The translations under genes were made by a program, and so were the position numbers. Shown piece after piece: positions 40,672 through 49,811 of a DNA stretch of 64,000 nucleotides. This DNA comes from Oscillospiraceae bacterium (GTDB lineage Bacteria > Bacillota > Clostridia > Oscillospirales > Oscillospiraceae). The DNA lies in contig SVLT01000005.1 in NCBI GenBank assembly GCA_015067845.1, positions 1-64,000 of the forward strand, in the 5' to 3' direction. The notes under the pieces are model-generated. The model was not told the origin of the DNA. It ran no database searches and saw nothing but the letters and a program-made list of their open reading frames with translations. How positions within the stretch are numbered: position 1 is the stretch's first letter; each line of letters opens with the position of its first letter.

Positions 40672-41502
40672 ATGTTGTGTTCCCAATTCATGGATAGCTC
40701 TTTTAAGTATGCTCATACCAGACTCAAACCGGGTGAGTTCAAAGGCACTTCACCGCAAACCCATAACGCATTTGAAATGATTTTGCTGAATAACTGTGAA
40801 GTTACCTATCGTGCGGAAGAAAAAAGATACCAGCTGAAACCCAACAGTTTGATTTTCACCCCTCCCGGCAAATTGCATAGCATTCGGGTGGATGAACGCT
40901 GGGGCTATGATCGTTTTAATGTCCTGTTTGACCCCAAAGCGGTAAATGCCGATGTGCTGAATCAGATCCCAAAAGATCTGGATGTGTTTGTTTTTGAAGA
41001 GGACACCACCGTGCTGGCTCTGTTTGCGAAAATGGAGCATTACTGCCGATATTTTGAGGGTGAGGCATTAAAAACCGTGCTGATGGATTTGGTGGAGCAG
41101 ATCATTTATGAGCTGGTGATCTTTATCCAAAAAGGAAAAGTAAAGCCTACCGGTCATCATACGGTCAATCCCACTGTGGCGGCAGCCATTGAATATGTAG
41201 ACAAAAATCTCCACCGGGAGTTCAGCCTGGATATGATGTGCCAGGAACTGTTCGTATCGAAGAGCCATTTGCATCAGCTGTTTACCCGGTATTTGCAGGT
41301 AAGCCCCTGGCGGTATATTCTCGGAAAACGGCTAATGGCAGCGCAGCTGGCCATCCGGGCAGGGGAGGGGCCGACAGAGGTCTATTCCCAATTCGGCTTT
41401 TCGGAGTATTCGTCCTTTTACCGGGCATATCACAAGCAATTTGGCTATGCGCCCTCGGAGGAAAACGAAAGCCACCCCATATTGGAAAGCGAATTTTTGT
41501 AA
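40672..41502 (+). CDS. AraC family transcriptional regulator
   Basis: Protein of 276 residues, ATG at 40672 after AAGGGGTGG. An N-terminal cupin-like sensing domain (FTPPGKLHSIRVDERWGYDR near 65) precedes two C-terminal HTH motifs (about 175-270: FSLDMMCQELFVSKSHLHQLF, then GPTEVYSQFGFSEYSSFYRA). It is divergent from the Gfo/Idh-nagA operon and is its likely regulator, with a sugar ligand. Not obviously linked to lplA downstream, which follows after 40 bases. Confidence 0.9.
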   Translation: MLCSQFMDSSFKYAHTRLKPGEFKGTSPQTHNAFEMILLNNCEVTYRAEEKRYQLKPNSLIFTPPGKLHSIRVDERWGYDRFNVLFDPKAVNADVLNQIPKDLDVFVFEEDTTVLALFAKMEHYCRYFEGEALKTVLMDLVEQIIYELVIFIQKGKVKPTGHHTVNPTVAAAIEYVDKNLHREFSLDMMCQELFVSKSHLHQLFTRYLQVSPWRYILGKRLMAAQLAIRAGEGPTEVYSQFGFSEYSSFYRAYHKQFGYAPSEENESHPILESEFL

Positions 41503-41542
41503 TACGGAAAATGTGGTATACTCAACCCAAAGGGGTGATTGC

Positions 41543-42538
41543 ATGAACAAAACGGTCTACATTGAGGTAGCCACCACTGACCCGGCCTTTAACCTTGCGC
41601 TGGAAGAGTATGTTTTTGAAAGAATGAGCCGGGATCGGGAGTATTTTCTGACTTGGCGCAACGATAATGCCATCATCGTCGGTCGTCATCAGAATACTGT
41701 GGCGGAGATCAACGAGGAATTCGTTCAAGAAAAGAATATCAAGGTCGTGCGCCGGCTGTCCGGCGGCGGCGCAGTCTATCACGATCTGGGCAATCTGAAT
41801 TTTACTTTCATTGCGGATGCCCGGCCGGGACAAAAGGTGGATCTGCGGAAATTCTGCCAGCCTATTGCGGACACCCTTTGCGCTTTGGGCGCCAATGCGA
41901 CGGTGGATGGCCGAAACGACATTCTCATCGACGGCAGGAAGGTCTCCGGCAACGCCCAGTATGTGCGGCAGGGGAGAGTGATGCACCACGGAACGATCCT
42001 CTTTGATTCTGATATGTCCGTTTTGGGACAGGCGTTGCGCCCGGATCCTGCAAAAGCGCAGGCCAAGGGCGTGAAATCCGTGCGCAGTCGTGTGACCAAT
42101 GTGCGTCCTTGCCTGCGTGAGGATATGACCATTGAAGAATTCCGAAATGCTTTGGCCTGTTCTTTGATGACCAACGGCTTTGAGCGTTATGAACTGACAG
42201 CAGAGGATATTGCGGAGATTGAAAAGATCCGCGATGGCCGTTATGCTACCCGGGAGTGGAATTACGGATTTTGCCAACCCGGTGCGTTGGTTCGAAAAAA
42301 GCGCATTGAGGGCTGCGGTACCGTAGAAGCCCATATTACCCTGAAAAATGATCTCATCGCCGCATTGGAGTTCCGGGGCGATTATTTCAGCACCTTACCT
42401 CCGGAAGAATTGGCAGAGAAGCTGATCGGCTTGCCCTTGGTTGCTCCGTCCTTGTCCTGTGCGCTGGAAAATTGCAGAGCAGAGGACTATATTACGGGAT
42501 TGGACAATCAGGAATTAGTCTGCTTGCTGTGCCGGTAA
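41543..42538 (+). CDS. lplA: Lipoate--protein ligase
   Basis: Enzyme of 331 residues that activates free lipoate with ATP and attaches it to lipoyl domains. AAAGGGGTG precedes the ATG. Motifs: RRLSGGGAVYHDLGNLNF near 71 and the adenylate-binding Lys in GRKVSGNAQY near 133. A C-terminal LplA accessory domain is present. It lies 1 kb upstream of the two-lipoyl-domain E2, its probable substrate; the gene between is the DeoR regulator. The stop codon abuts the first TGTTATAA motif. Confidence 0.93.
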   Translation: MNKTVYIEVATTDPAFNLALEEYVFERMSRDREYFLTWRNDNAIIVGRHQNTVAEINEEFVQEKNIKVVRRLSGGGAVYHDLGNLNFTFIADARPGQKVDLRKFCQPIADTLCALGANATVDGRNDILIDGRKVSGNAQYVRQGRVMHHGTILFDSDMSVLGQALRPDPAKAQAKGVKSVRSRVTNVRPCLREDMTIEEFRNALACSLMTNGFERYELTAEDIAEIEKIRDGRYATREWNYGFCQPGALVRKKRIEGCGTVEAHITLKNDLIAALEFRGDYFSTLPPEELAEKLIGLPLVAPSLSCALENCRAEDYITGLDNQELVCLLCR

Positions 42539-42540
42539 AA

Positions 42541-42613
42541 TGTTATAAAACAGGGTGTTGACAAAATGTTATAACGGTGTTATAATTGCCTCGCCAAAAG
42601 CACAAATATAACA
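42541..42613. promoter_or_regulatory. DeoR-gene promoter with TGTTATAA operator-like repeats
   Basis: The promoter is TTGACA (42558-42563), 17 bases, TATAAT (42581-42586). TGTTATAA occurs at 42541-42548, 42567-42574 and 42578-42585. An inverted near-copy (ATATAACA) is at 42606-42613. Two copies lie 11 bases apart across the spacer and -10, as expected for autorepression. The same motif recurs at 43456-43491. Confidence 0.8.
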
Positions 42614-42627
42614 TTTTGAGGTCAACT

Positions 42628-43377
42628 ATGAACAGTATCCGTCAAAAAAAGATCAGCGATTTTATCGAATCCCGACAAATCGTGACGATCAAAGAACTGC
42701 AAAAGCTATATCCCGATGTGTCCTTGATGACGATACACCGTGATTTGGATGCTCTGGTGCAAAGCGGCGTCATTGTAAAGATCCGTGGCGGCGCCCGGGC
42801 AGTCCGCCATACCGGCGACCCCGGCTTTGAGGTGCGCTTGCAGGAGAATAATGCGGGCAAGGTGGCCATGGCGCAGAAGGCCCTTTCCCTGATCCAGCCG
42901 GGCAGCTCGATCTTCTTCGATGCCAGTACAACCAACCTGATGCTGGCACGGGCTTTGCCGGACATTGACCTGAATATCTTCACTACAGGGCCGAACATCG
43001 CTTTGGAGCTTTGCAAGCTGCAAAACCCCAATATCACCCTTTGCTGCGGCAATTTGAACCGGAAAACCATGGCTTTGGCCGGTCAGAACACCCTGGAAAT
43101 GCTGGAAAAGATCAATATCGATCTGGCGTTTATCGGCGTTTCCGGCTGCAGCGCGGAAGCAGGCTTTACCTGTGGTACGGAAGGGGACATGGCAGTGAAG
43201 GCCATGGTTCTGCGTAAAGCCCGGCGGAAGGTCATCATGTGCGACAAGGGGAAATTCAGTCGGCTGATGCCCTATACCTTTGGGCGGATGCAGGATGTGG
43301 ATTATCTGATTTCGGATGACGCTGTACCGGAAGCAATTGTCCGCGATGCAGAAACACACGGAGTTATTATTTTGTAA
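42628..43377 (+). CDS. DeoR family transcriptional regulator
   Basis: Protein of 249 residues, ATG at 42628 after TGAGGTC. An N-terminal DeoR winged helix (QKKISDFIESRQIVTIKELQ, then MTIHRDLDALVQSG) precedes the C-terminal sugar-phosphate-sensing DeoRC domain (DASTTNLMLARALP near 95, then GVSGCSAEAGFTCG near 172). This family usually senses a phosphorylated sugar. Shared motifs in its own promoter and in the E2/E1 operon promoter point to both as its targets. Confidence 0.92.
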   Translation: MNSIRQKKISDFIESRQIVTIKELQKLYPDVSLMTIHRDLDALVQSGVIVKIRGGARAVRHTGDPGFEVRLQENNAGKVAMAQKALSLIQPGSSIFFDASTTNLMLARALPDIDLNIFTTGPNIALELCKLQNPNITLCCGNLNRKTMALAGQNTLEMLEKINIDLAFIGVSGCSAEAGFTCGTEGDMAVKAMVLRKARRKVIMCDKGKFSRLMPYTFGRMQDVDYLISDDAVPEAIVRDAETHGVIIL

Positions 43378-43382
43378 ATAGT

Positions 43383-43422
43383 ATGGGCAACGGAGAAAAA
43401 ATGCTCCGTTGCCCATCTTTTT
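43383..43422 (+). terminator. Terminator of the DeoR gene
   Basis: A 13-bp stem (43383-43395 with 43104+300, that is 43404-43416) is followed by CTTTTTAT. Confidence 0.9.
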
Positions 43423-43445
43423 ATAGGAAATAGGCAATTTTCCTA

Positions 43446-43491
43446 TTGACGAAAATGTTATAAAATGTTATAAATAACATGATATAACATA
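43446..43491. promoter_or_regulatory. E2/E1 operon promoter with TGTTATAA operators
   Basis: TTGACG (43446-43451), 17 bases, TATAAA (43469-43474). TGTTATAA at 43456-43463 and 43466-43473 fills the spacer and -10. Inverted near-copies (AATAACAT, ATATAACAT) follow up to 43490. A bound repressor would block polymerase directly. Confidence 0.8.
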
Positions 43492-43513
43492 ACCGCAAGG
43501 AGGAATTTATCAA

Positions 43514-45079
43514 ATGGCAAACGCAGTAATCATGCCCAAGGCGGGCATTACCGTGGAAAGCTGCATTATCGGTGAATGGGTGAAGAAGGTCGGCGACCAG
43601 GTCAAGCTTGGTGACGTGCTTTTTACCTATGAAACGGATAAGGCATCTTTCGAATGTGAGTCCACCGCTGAGGGTGAACTGTTGGAAATTTTCTTTGAAG
43701 AGGGCGACGAGGTACCCTGTCTGGTCAACGTCTGCGCCGTTGGCACCAAGGGCGAGGATTGCTCCGCACTCCGTGGTGGCAGCGCCGCTGACGCTCCTGC
43801 TGCTCCTGCCGCAGCTCCCGCCGCGACCGCTGCACCTGCTGCCGCAGCCCCCTGCAACACCAAGGCTCAGGCCGTGATCATGCCCAAGGCCGGTATCACC
43901 GTGGAAAGCTGCATCATCGGCGAATGGCTGAAGCAGATCGGCGATGAAGTCAAGATCGGCGATATTCTGTTTACATACGAAACCGACAAGGCTTCCTTCG
44001 AGTGCGAGTCCACCGCTGAGGGTGAACTGCTGGCCATCTTCTTTGAAGAGGGTGACGAAGTGCCCTGCATGGAAAACGTCTGCGCAGTCGGTCCCAAGGG
44101 CGAGCCCACCGATTGTCTGAAGCCTGGCGCAGCTCCTGCTGTTGTTGAGGCTGCCGCTGAGGTCGCCGCACCTGTTGCTGAGACCGCTGCTCCTGCGGTT
44201 GCTGCCAAGGACGGCGCACCCGTATCTCCCAGAGCCGCCAAGTTGGCCAAGGCTGCCGGCGTGGATGCCACTCTGGCCACCGGTACCGGCCCCAACGGCC
44301 GCATCATCGAGCGTGATGTGCAGAAGCTCATTGAGCAGGGCATTCCTGCCAAGGCTGCTGCTGTTGCGGCTCCCGTCGTTGAAAACGAGTACGAGGATGT
44401 GAAGTTCAGCGGTATCCGCCGTGCGATCTCCAAGTCCATGACTGCCAGCCTGTCCACCATGGCACAGCTGACCCATACTGTTTCCTTCGATGCAACTGCA
44501 ATCCTCAACTACCGCAAGGCCCTGAAGGCTGCCGGTGGCGACTATGCCGGCATCACACTGGGCGATATCATTCTGTATGCCGTTTCCCGTACGCTGCTGA
44601 ATCACCCCGACCTGAACGCCAACATGCTGGACGACAACTCCATCCGTCTGTTCAAGCATGTCAATCTGGGTGTCGCTGTGGATACTCCCCGTGGTCTGAT
44701 GGTTCCCACCATCCGCAATGCTGACCAGCTCAGCCTGCTGGAGATATCCAAGGCTGTTAAGGAGTTGGCAGGGGAGTGCCGCGACGGCGCGATCAGCCCC
44801 GACAAGCTGTCCGGCGGCAGCTTCACCGTTTCCAACCTGGGCTCCATGGGCGTGGAGAGCCTCACTCCCGTGATCAATCCTCCCCAGACCGGTATTCTGG
44901 GTGTCTGCGGCACCATCGACCGTGTCCGCAAGGCAGCTGACGGCTCCATCGAGATCTATCCTGCCATGGGCCTGAGCCTGACCTACGATCACCGCGCAGT
45001 GGACGGCACTCCTGCCGCACGCTTCCAGAAGGAGCTGTGCCAGAATCTGGAGAACTTCACCACACTGCTTGCCAAGTAA
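43514..45079 (+). CDS. Dihydrolipoamide acyltransferase (E2) with two lipoyl domains
   Basis: Core subunit (521 residues) of a 2-oxoacid or acetoin dehydrogenase complex. Two near-identical lipoyl domains lie at about 1-80 and 117-195, each with ETDKASFE (lipoyl Lys near 43 and 159). They are joined by Ala/Pro-rich linkers. A peripheral-subunit binding domain (SPRAAKLAKAAGV near 240) and a catalytic domain ending in DHRAVDG near 492 follow. CAAGGAGG precedes the ATG. The acyl group is not defined by sequence. First gene of the operon. Confidence 0.93.
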   Translation: MANAVIMPKAGITVESCIIGEWVKKVGDQVKLGDVLFTYETDKASFECESTAEGELLEIFFEEGDEVPCLVNVCAVGTKGEDCSALRGGSAADAPAAPAAAPAATAAPAAAAPCNTKAQAVIMPKAGITVESCIIGEWLKQIGDEVKIGDILFTYETDKASFECESTAEGELLAIFFEEGDEVPCMENVCAVGPKGEPTDCLKPGAAPAVVEAAAEVAAPVAETAAPAVAAKDGAPVSPRAAKLAKAAGVDATLATGTGPNGRIIERDVQKLIEQGIPAKAAAVAAPVVENEYEDVKFSGIRRAISKSMTASLSTMAQLTHTVSFDATAILNYRKALKAAGGDYAGITLGDIILYAVSRTLLNHPDLNANMLDDNSIRLFKHVNLGVAVDTPRGLMVPTIRNADQLSLLEISKAVKELAGECRDGAISPDKLSGGSFTVSNLGSMGVESLTPVINPPQTGILGVCGTIDRVRKAADGSIEIYPAMGLSLTYDHRAVDGTPAARFQKELCQNLENFTTLLAK

Positions 45080-45097
45080 TTTAAGGAGGATATAAAA

Positions 45098-47572
45098 ATG
45101 CCTAAGAGTTTATTTGTGGATCCTTCCGTGGTCAGAGCACCCGGCAAGGTCACCTTCAATGATATTCCCGTAAACCAGTATAACAAGACCGTTAAGGAAG
45201 AGCTGGACTCCGGCAAGTTCACCAAGGAGGATCTGATCCGAATCTTCCGGGATATGACTGTCCTGCGTGAGTTCGAGACCATGCTGAACCTCATTAAGAC
45301 CCAGGGTTCCTACAACGGCATTGATCACACCTATCCCGGCCCTGCCCACCTGTCCACCGGTCAGGAATCCGCTTGTGTGGGTCAGGCTTACCTCCTGGAT
45401 GAGAACGACTTCGCTTTCGGCAGCCACCGCAGCCACTCCGAGATTCTGGCTAAGGCTCTGTCTACTATCAACAAAATGAGCGACGAGCAGCTGATGAACG
45501 TCATGGAGAACTTCCTGGACGGCAAGTGCCTGCGCGCTACTCAGAAATTGGGCGAGACCAAGGACGTAAAGGAACTGGCCATCCGCTTTATCCTGTACGG
45601 CACGCTGGCAGAAATCTTTGCCCGCGAAAGCGGCTTCCATATGGGCATGGGCGGCTCCATGCACGCATTCTTCCTGCCCTTTGGTATTTACCCCAACAAC
45701 GCCATCGTTGGCGGCTCCGGCACCATTTCCACCGGTGCAGCTCTGTACAAAAAGGTCAACAACAAGAAGGGTATCTGCGTCTGCAACATCGGCGATGCTT
45801 CCATGGCCCGTGGCCCCGTGTGGGAAGCTCTGAACTTCTCCGCAATGGACCAGTATAAGACCCTGTGGGAGAGCCACAATGACGGCATGCCCATTCTGTA
45901 CAACATCTTCAACAACTCCTACGGCATGGGCGACCAGACCCGTGGCGAGACCATGGGACAGGGCTGCATGAGCCGGATCGCTTCCGGTGTCAGCCCCACC
46001 CAGTTCCATGCTGAGACTGTTGACGGCTTCAACCCCCTGGCAGTGATCGATGCCATGGAACGGAAGCTGGAGCTGCTGCGCAACGGCCAGGGCCCCGTCA
46101 TGCTGGAAACTTTGACCTACCGCTTCTCCGGTCACTCCGTCTCCGACCAGAACGCTTACCGCACCAAGGAAGAGATCGATGCCTGGAAGGAAGTTGACCC
46201 CATCCTGACCTATCCTGCCAAGCTGATCGAAGCCGGCGTGATGACCCAGGAAGACGTGGATGCCATCCTGAAGGAGACCTCCGACCGGATGACCATGATC
46301 TGCAAGGCCGCTGCCGACCCCGTGTTCAGCCCCTACTGCGACTTCAAGAAAGATCCTGCTGTTGTGGAGCGTATCATGTTCTCCAACCAGAAGATCGACA
46401 AGCTGGATGACCGTGAGCCTGAGTTCACCGTTCCCAAGGAAGAGGCCGAGGGCTACAAGAAGATCAAGGCCAAGGAGCGCAGCCCCATCGATAAGGATGG
46501 CAAGCCCGTTTCCAAGATGAAGCTGTATAACCTCCGTGACGGTCTGTCCGAGGTTATCTGGGATCGTTTCTACGAGGATCCCACTATGATCGCCTACGGC
46601 GAAGACTGCCGTGACTGGGGTGGCGCATTTGCTGTTTACCGCGGCATGATGGACGCTCTGCCTCACAGCCGTCTGTTCAACTCTCCTCTGGCTGAGGGTG
46701 CCATCGTTGGTACCGCTGTCGGTTACGCTCTGTCCGGAGGCCGCGCATTGGTGGAACTGATGTACGCTGACTTCATCGGCTGCGCCGGTGACGAGATCTT
46801 CAACCAGATGTCCAAGTGGCAGGCTATGTCCGCCGGTATTCTGAAGATGCCTCTGGTTCTCCGTGTTTCCGTGGGCTCCAAGTACGGCGCACAGCACTCT
46901 CAGGACTGGACTGCCCTGTGCGCTCATATTCCCGGCCTGAAAGTCTGTTTCCCCGCAACTCCCTGGGAAGCCAAGGGCCTGATGGAGACCGCACTGCGCG
47001 GCACTGACCCCGTTGTATTCTTTGAATCTCAGAGAATTTACGACGTTGGCGAGCAGTTCCATGAGGGCGGTGTTCCCGAAGAGCGCTACGAGATCGAGAT
47101 CGGCGATACCAACAAGGTTCGTGACGGTAAGGACATCACCATTTTGACCATCGGCGCAGTTCTGTACCGGGCTATGGATGCCGCCAAGACCCTGAGCGAA
47201 AAGTACGGCATGGAAGCGGATATCATCAACATTCACTCTCTGTCTCCTCTGGATTACACCAAGATCGTGGAGTCCGTCCGCAAGACCGGTAAGGTCCTGC
47301 TGGTTTCCGATGCCTGCGCCCGCGGTTCCTTCCTGAACGACGTGGCTAAGACCATCACCGAGCTGTGCTTCGATGATCTGGATGCACCTCCCGTTGTGGT
47401 CGGCGCTCGGAACTGGATCACACCTCCCTTCGAGTTCGACGAATTCTTCTTCCCCCAGGCAAGCTGGATCTTGGATACCATCAACGAAAAGCTGGTTCCG
47501 CTGCCCGGTTACGAGAATGTCACCACCTGCGACGAGGCAGAAACCATCCGTCGCGCAAAGCTGGGCGTCTGA
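45098..47572 (+). CDS. Thiamine-diphosphate dehydrogenase E1, alpha and beta fused
   Basis: Protein of 824 residues. Residues 1 to about 430 form the E1 alpha part, with the ThDP motif GDASMARGPVWEALN near 231 and its closing NN about 30 residues on. From about 470 (YNLRDGLSEVIWDRF) it is E1 beta, with GEDCRDWGGAF, SPLAEGAIVGTAVG and the C-terminal transketolase domain. E1 chains are more often separate; fused forms occur in some bacteria. It oxidatively decarboxylates a 2-oxo substrate or acetoin onto the E2 lipoyl groups. Highly biased codons suggest strong expression. Confidence 0.92.
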   Translation: MPKSLFVDPSVVRAPGKVTFNDIPVNQYNKTVKEELDSGKFTKEDLIRIFRDMTVLREFETMLNLIKTQGSYNGIDHTYPGPAHLSTGQESACVGQAYLLDENDFAFGSHRSHSEILAKALSTINKMSDEQLMNVMENFLDGKCLRATQKLGETKDVKELAIRFILYGTLAEIFARESGFHMGMGGSMHAFFLPFGIYPNNAIVGGSGTISTGAALYKKVNNKKGICVCNIGDASMARGPVWEALNFSAMDQYKTLWESHNDGMPILYNIFNNSYGMGDQTRGETMGQGCMSRIASGVSPTQFHAETVDGFNPLAVIDAMERKLELLRNGQGPVMLETLTYRFSGHSVSDQNAYRTKEEIDAWKEVDPILTYPAKLIEAGVMTQEDVDAILKETSDRMTMICKAAADPVFSPYCDFKKDPAVVERIMFSNQKIDKLDDREPEFTVPKEEAEGYKKIKAKERSPIDKDGKPVSKMKLYNLRDGLSEVIWDRFYEDPTMIAYGEDCRDWGGAFAVYRGMMDALPHSRLFNSPLAEGAIVGTAVGYALSGGRALVELMYADFIGCAGDEIFNQMSKWQAMSAGILKMPLVLRVSVGSKYGAQHSQDWTALCAHIPGLKVCFPATPWEAKGLMETALRGTDPVVFFESQRIYDVGEQFHEGGVPEERYEIEIGDTNKVRDGKDITILTIGAVLYRAMDAAKTLSEKYGMEADIINIHSLSPLDYTKIVESVRKTGKVLLVSDACARGSFLNDVAKTITELCFDDLDAPPVVVGARNWITPPFEFDEFFFPQASWILDTINEKLVPLPGYENVTTCDEAETIRRAKLGV

Positions 47573-47578
47573 TATCTT

Positions 47579-48196
47579 ATGGAAATCAGGCGGACTGCCA
47601 ATGCAGGGGTTCTGCTGACGCTGGATGATGTGGAAATCTTGCTGGACGGCGTGTGCCGGGAGGTCAAACCCTACCTGGCCACGCCCCAGTCGGAAAAAGA
47701 AAAGCTGTCAAGGCGGTGGCCGGATGCTGTTGCTTTCACCCATGCCCACGAGGATCATTTTGATGAAGCCTACGCCCTTGCCTATGCTCGGGCGACGGGC
47801 AGGGAAGTGGTAAGACAAAAAGTTTCGGTGGGACAGGTGACTGTCACCCCCGTACCCACCCGGCATATGGGTCACTGGGGACTGACAACAGCCCATCAGA
47901 GCTTTGTCATCCAGGGAAGCCAAAGCGTTTGGTTCTTGGGAGATGCTTCTCCCACAGAACTGAAAAAGCTGGCGGATTTCCCCAAGCCGGATGTTTTGAT
48001 GGTGCCGTACCCTTATGTCAGCACTTCCGCATCGCTTAAAATGGTGGAAGCGTTGCACCCTTGCAAAATCGTTCTGCTGCATATGCCCCTGCCGGAAAAT
48101 GACCCGGATCGGATCTGGCAGAGTGTTGCAGAGGGAATGGAATATCTGAAAATGTATCTTTATGTGCCCGAATTGGGCGAAACATTGCAATTTTGA
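47579..48196 (+). CDS. Metallo-beta-lactamase fold hydrolase
   Basis: Protein of 205 residues, 6 bases after the E1 stop. The metal motif HAHEDH (55-60) is the HxHxDH of MBL-fold hydrolases. GHWG near 97 and LGDAS near 120 supply the other ligands. The family is close to small UlaG/YycJ-like hydrolases acting on esters, lactones or thioesters. Its place in the operon suggests it may cleave a pathway intermediate such as a lactone or thioester; this is inference. No clear RBS is seen, so it may be coupled to E1. Confidence 0.82.
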   Translation: MEIRRTANAGVLLTLDDVEILLDGVCREVKPYLATPQSEKEKLSRRWPDAVAFTHAHEDHFDEAYALAYARATGREVVRQKVSVGQVTVTPVPTRHMGHWGLTTAHQSFVIQGSQSVWFLGDASPTELKKLADFPKPDVLMVPYPYVSTSASLKMVEALHPCKIVLLHMPLPENDPDRIWQSVAEGMEYLKMYLYVPELGETLQF

Positions 48197-48219
48197 TCTC
48201 TGAAAGGAGAGATTTTCCC

Positions 48220-48870
48220 ATGATTATTACCCAAAAGAAGCCAATTGATGAAATTATGGCGATGGTTGCTGACGCAAAGACCGTTGGCATTGTGGGCTGC
48301 GGCAGCTGCGCCACAGCCTGTCAGACCGGCGGCGAGCCCCAGATTGCGGAACTGACCGCAGTGCTGGAGCAGGCCGGTAAGAAAGTGGTTGCCACCACCG
48401 TTGCGGACTACTGCTGCATGAACCTGGGCGTTAAGACCAAGATGAAGGCCATCAACGCCGCTGAGCCGGACTGCGTGATCTGTATGTCCTGCGGTGACGG
48501 TGTGCAGTGTGTTGCGAAAAACGCCAACAATAAGCCCGTTTATCCCTCCAACAACACCATGTACCTTGGCGAAGCCGTCAAGTTCGGTGTTTGGGAAGAA
48601 GCCTGCCGCTTCTGCGGCGAGTGTGTGCTGGGTCAGACCGGTGCCATTTGCCCCATTACCCAGTGCGCCAAAAGCCTGGTCAATGGCCCCTGCGGCGGTC
48701 AGAAGAACGGCAAGTGCGAAGTCAATCCCGAAAATGACTGCGCTTGGATCAAGATCTACAAGCGCTTGGAGGCCACCGGCCAGCTGGAAAAGCTGACCCA
48801 GACCCGTAAGGACAAGGGCTACGGCGATTTTGCCTATCCCAGAACCATTAGTTTGAGGGGGAAGAAATAA
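48220..48870 (+). CDS. MetV-like methylenetetrahydrofolate reductase C-terminal domain protein
   Basis: Protein of 216 residues starting at 48220 after AAAGGAGAG. It has two Cys groups: CGSCATACQTGG near 27 and CRFCGECVLG...CPITQCAK near 130-150. A further CGG and C lie close to NGPCGGQKNGKCEV. These are the hallmarks of the MTHFR C-terminal/zinc-Fe-S domain called MetV in acetogens. MetV partners MetF and feeds it electrons. It overlaps metF by one base (TAATG), supporting a complex. Confidence 0.88.
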   Translation: MIITQKKPIDEIMAMVADAKTVGIVGCGSCATACQTGGEPQIAELTAVLEQAGKKVVATTVADYCCMNLGVKTKMKAINAAEPDCVICMSCGDGVQCVAKNANNKPVYPSNNTMYLGEAVKFGVWEEACRFCGECVLGQTGAICPITQCAKSLVNGPCGGQKNGKCEVNPENDCAWIKIYKRLEATGQLEKLTQTRKDKGYGDFAYPRTISLRGKK

Positions 48871-49796
48871 TGAGCTTACTGAAAGACGCGCTGGAATCCG
48901 GCAAATTCGGCGTAACTGCCGAAATGGCACCCCCCAAGGGTTATGATTTTACCGAGCAAATGGAAGCCGCTGAGCTGCTGAAAGGCAAAGTCCACGGTGT
49001 TAACGTGACCGATATGCAGTCCGCAAGCTTGAAAGCCACCGGCCTGGGCCTGTGCATCAAGCTGAAACAGGCCGGCGTAGAGCCCATTTTGCAGATGACC
49101 GGTCGTGACCGTAACCGTATGGCTATCATGGGTGATGCTCTGGCTGCTGCCAGCTTCGGCATCGACACCATGCTGGCTCTGACTGGTGATCATCCTGTGG
49201 TCGGCGACTGCAAGGACAGCAAGCCCGTTTACGATCTGGACTCCGTGGGCATTTTGAAGATGCTCAGCCAGATGGAAGAATCCGGCTGTGACTGCGGCGG
49301 CAATGAGCTGGCCGGCGGCGCTCCCAAGTTCTACAAGGGCGCATCCGTTACTCCCGTTTACGAGCCGCTGTTCCTGCAGCTGAACAAGCTGCGCCAGAAG
49401 GTGGAAGCCGGTGCCATGTATGTCCAGACCCAGGGCATTTTCGATCTGGACACCTTCAAGCGTTTCCTGGAGCAGGTGGACATGATGGGTATCAAGACCC
49501 ACATCATGGCAGGTATCATCCCCCTGAAATCCGCCGGTATGGCAAAGTACATGAACGACAATGTTCCCGGTATCGATGTGCCTCAGGACATGATCGACCG
49601 CTTGGCCGCTGCTGCCGCAGAGGGCAAGGAAAAGGGCATCAAGGGTCTGCCCATGCAGTTGGGCATCGAGATGGCCGCCGAGATGATCGCAAAGATCAAG
49701 GACGAAAAGCTGTGCGATGGTGTGCATATCATGGCCATCGGCGCAGAGAAGAATGTTCCCACCATTCTGGACAAGGCCGGAATCGCCATTGCTTAA
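48870..49796 (+). CDS. metF: Methylenetetrahydrofolate reductase (MetF-type)
   Basis: FAD enzyme of 308 residues with a TIM-barrel fold that reduces methylene-THF to methyl-THF (or the reverse). FGVTAEMAPPKG at the N-terminus holds the catalytic Glu. LALTGDHPVVGD near 107 is the flavin site, and a KRFLEQVDMMGIKTHIMAGI region follows. It starts on the last base of metV and has GAGGGGGA upstream. With MetV this resembles the MetVF pair of acetogenic clostridia, but no other Wood-Ljungdahl gene lies in the window. Confidence 0.92.
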   Translation: MSLLKDALESGKFGVTAEMAPPKGYDFTEQMEAAELLKGKVHGVNVTDMQSASLKATGLGLCIKLKQAGVEPILQMTGRDRNRMAIMGDALAAASFGIDTMLALTGDHPVVGDCKDSKPVYDLDSVGILKMLSQMEESGCDCGGNELAGGAPKFYKGASVTPVYEPLFLQLNKLRQKVEAGAMYVQTQGIFDLDTFKRFLEQVDMMGIKTHIMAGIIPLKSAGMAKYMNDNVPGIDVPQDMIDRLAAAAAEGKEKGIKGLPMQLGIEMAAEMIAKIKDEKLCDGVHIMAIGAEKNVPTILDKAGIAIA

Positions 49797-49811
49797 TTTG
49801 GAGGATAACTT

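Noticed and set aside
45110-47236. 708-codon open frame opposite E1
   Set aside because: Shadow of a highly biased gene; E1 motifs are on the plus strand.
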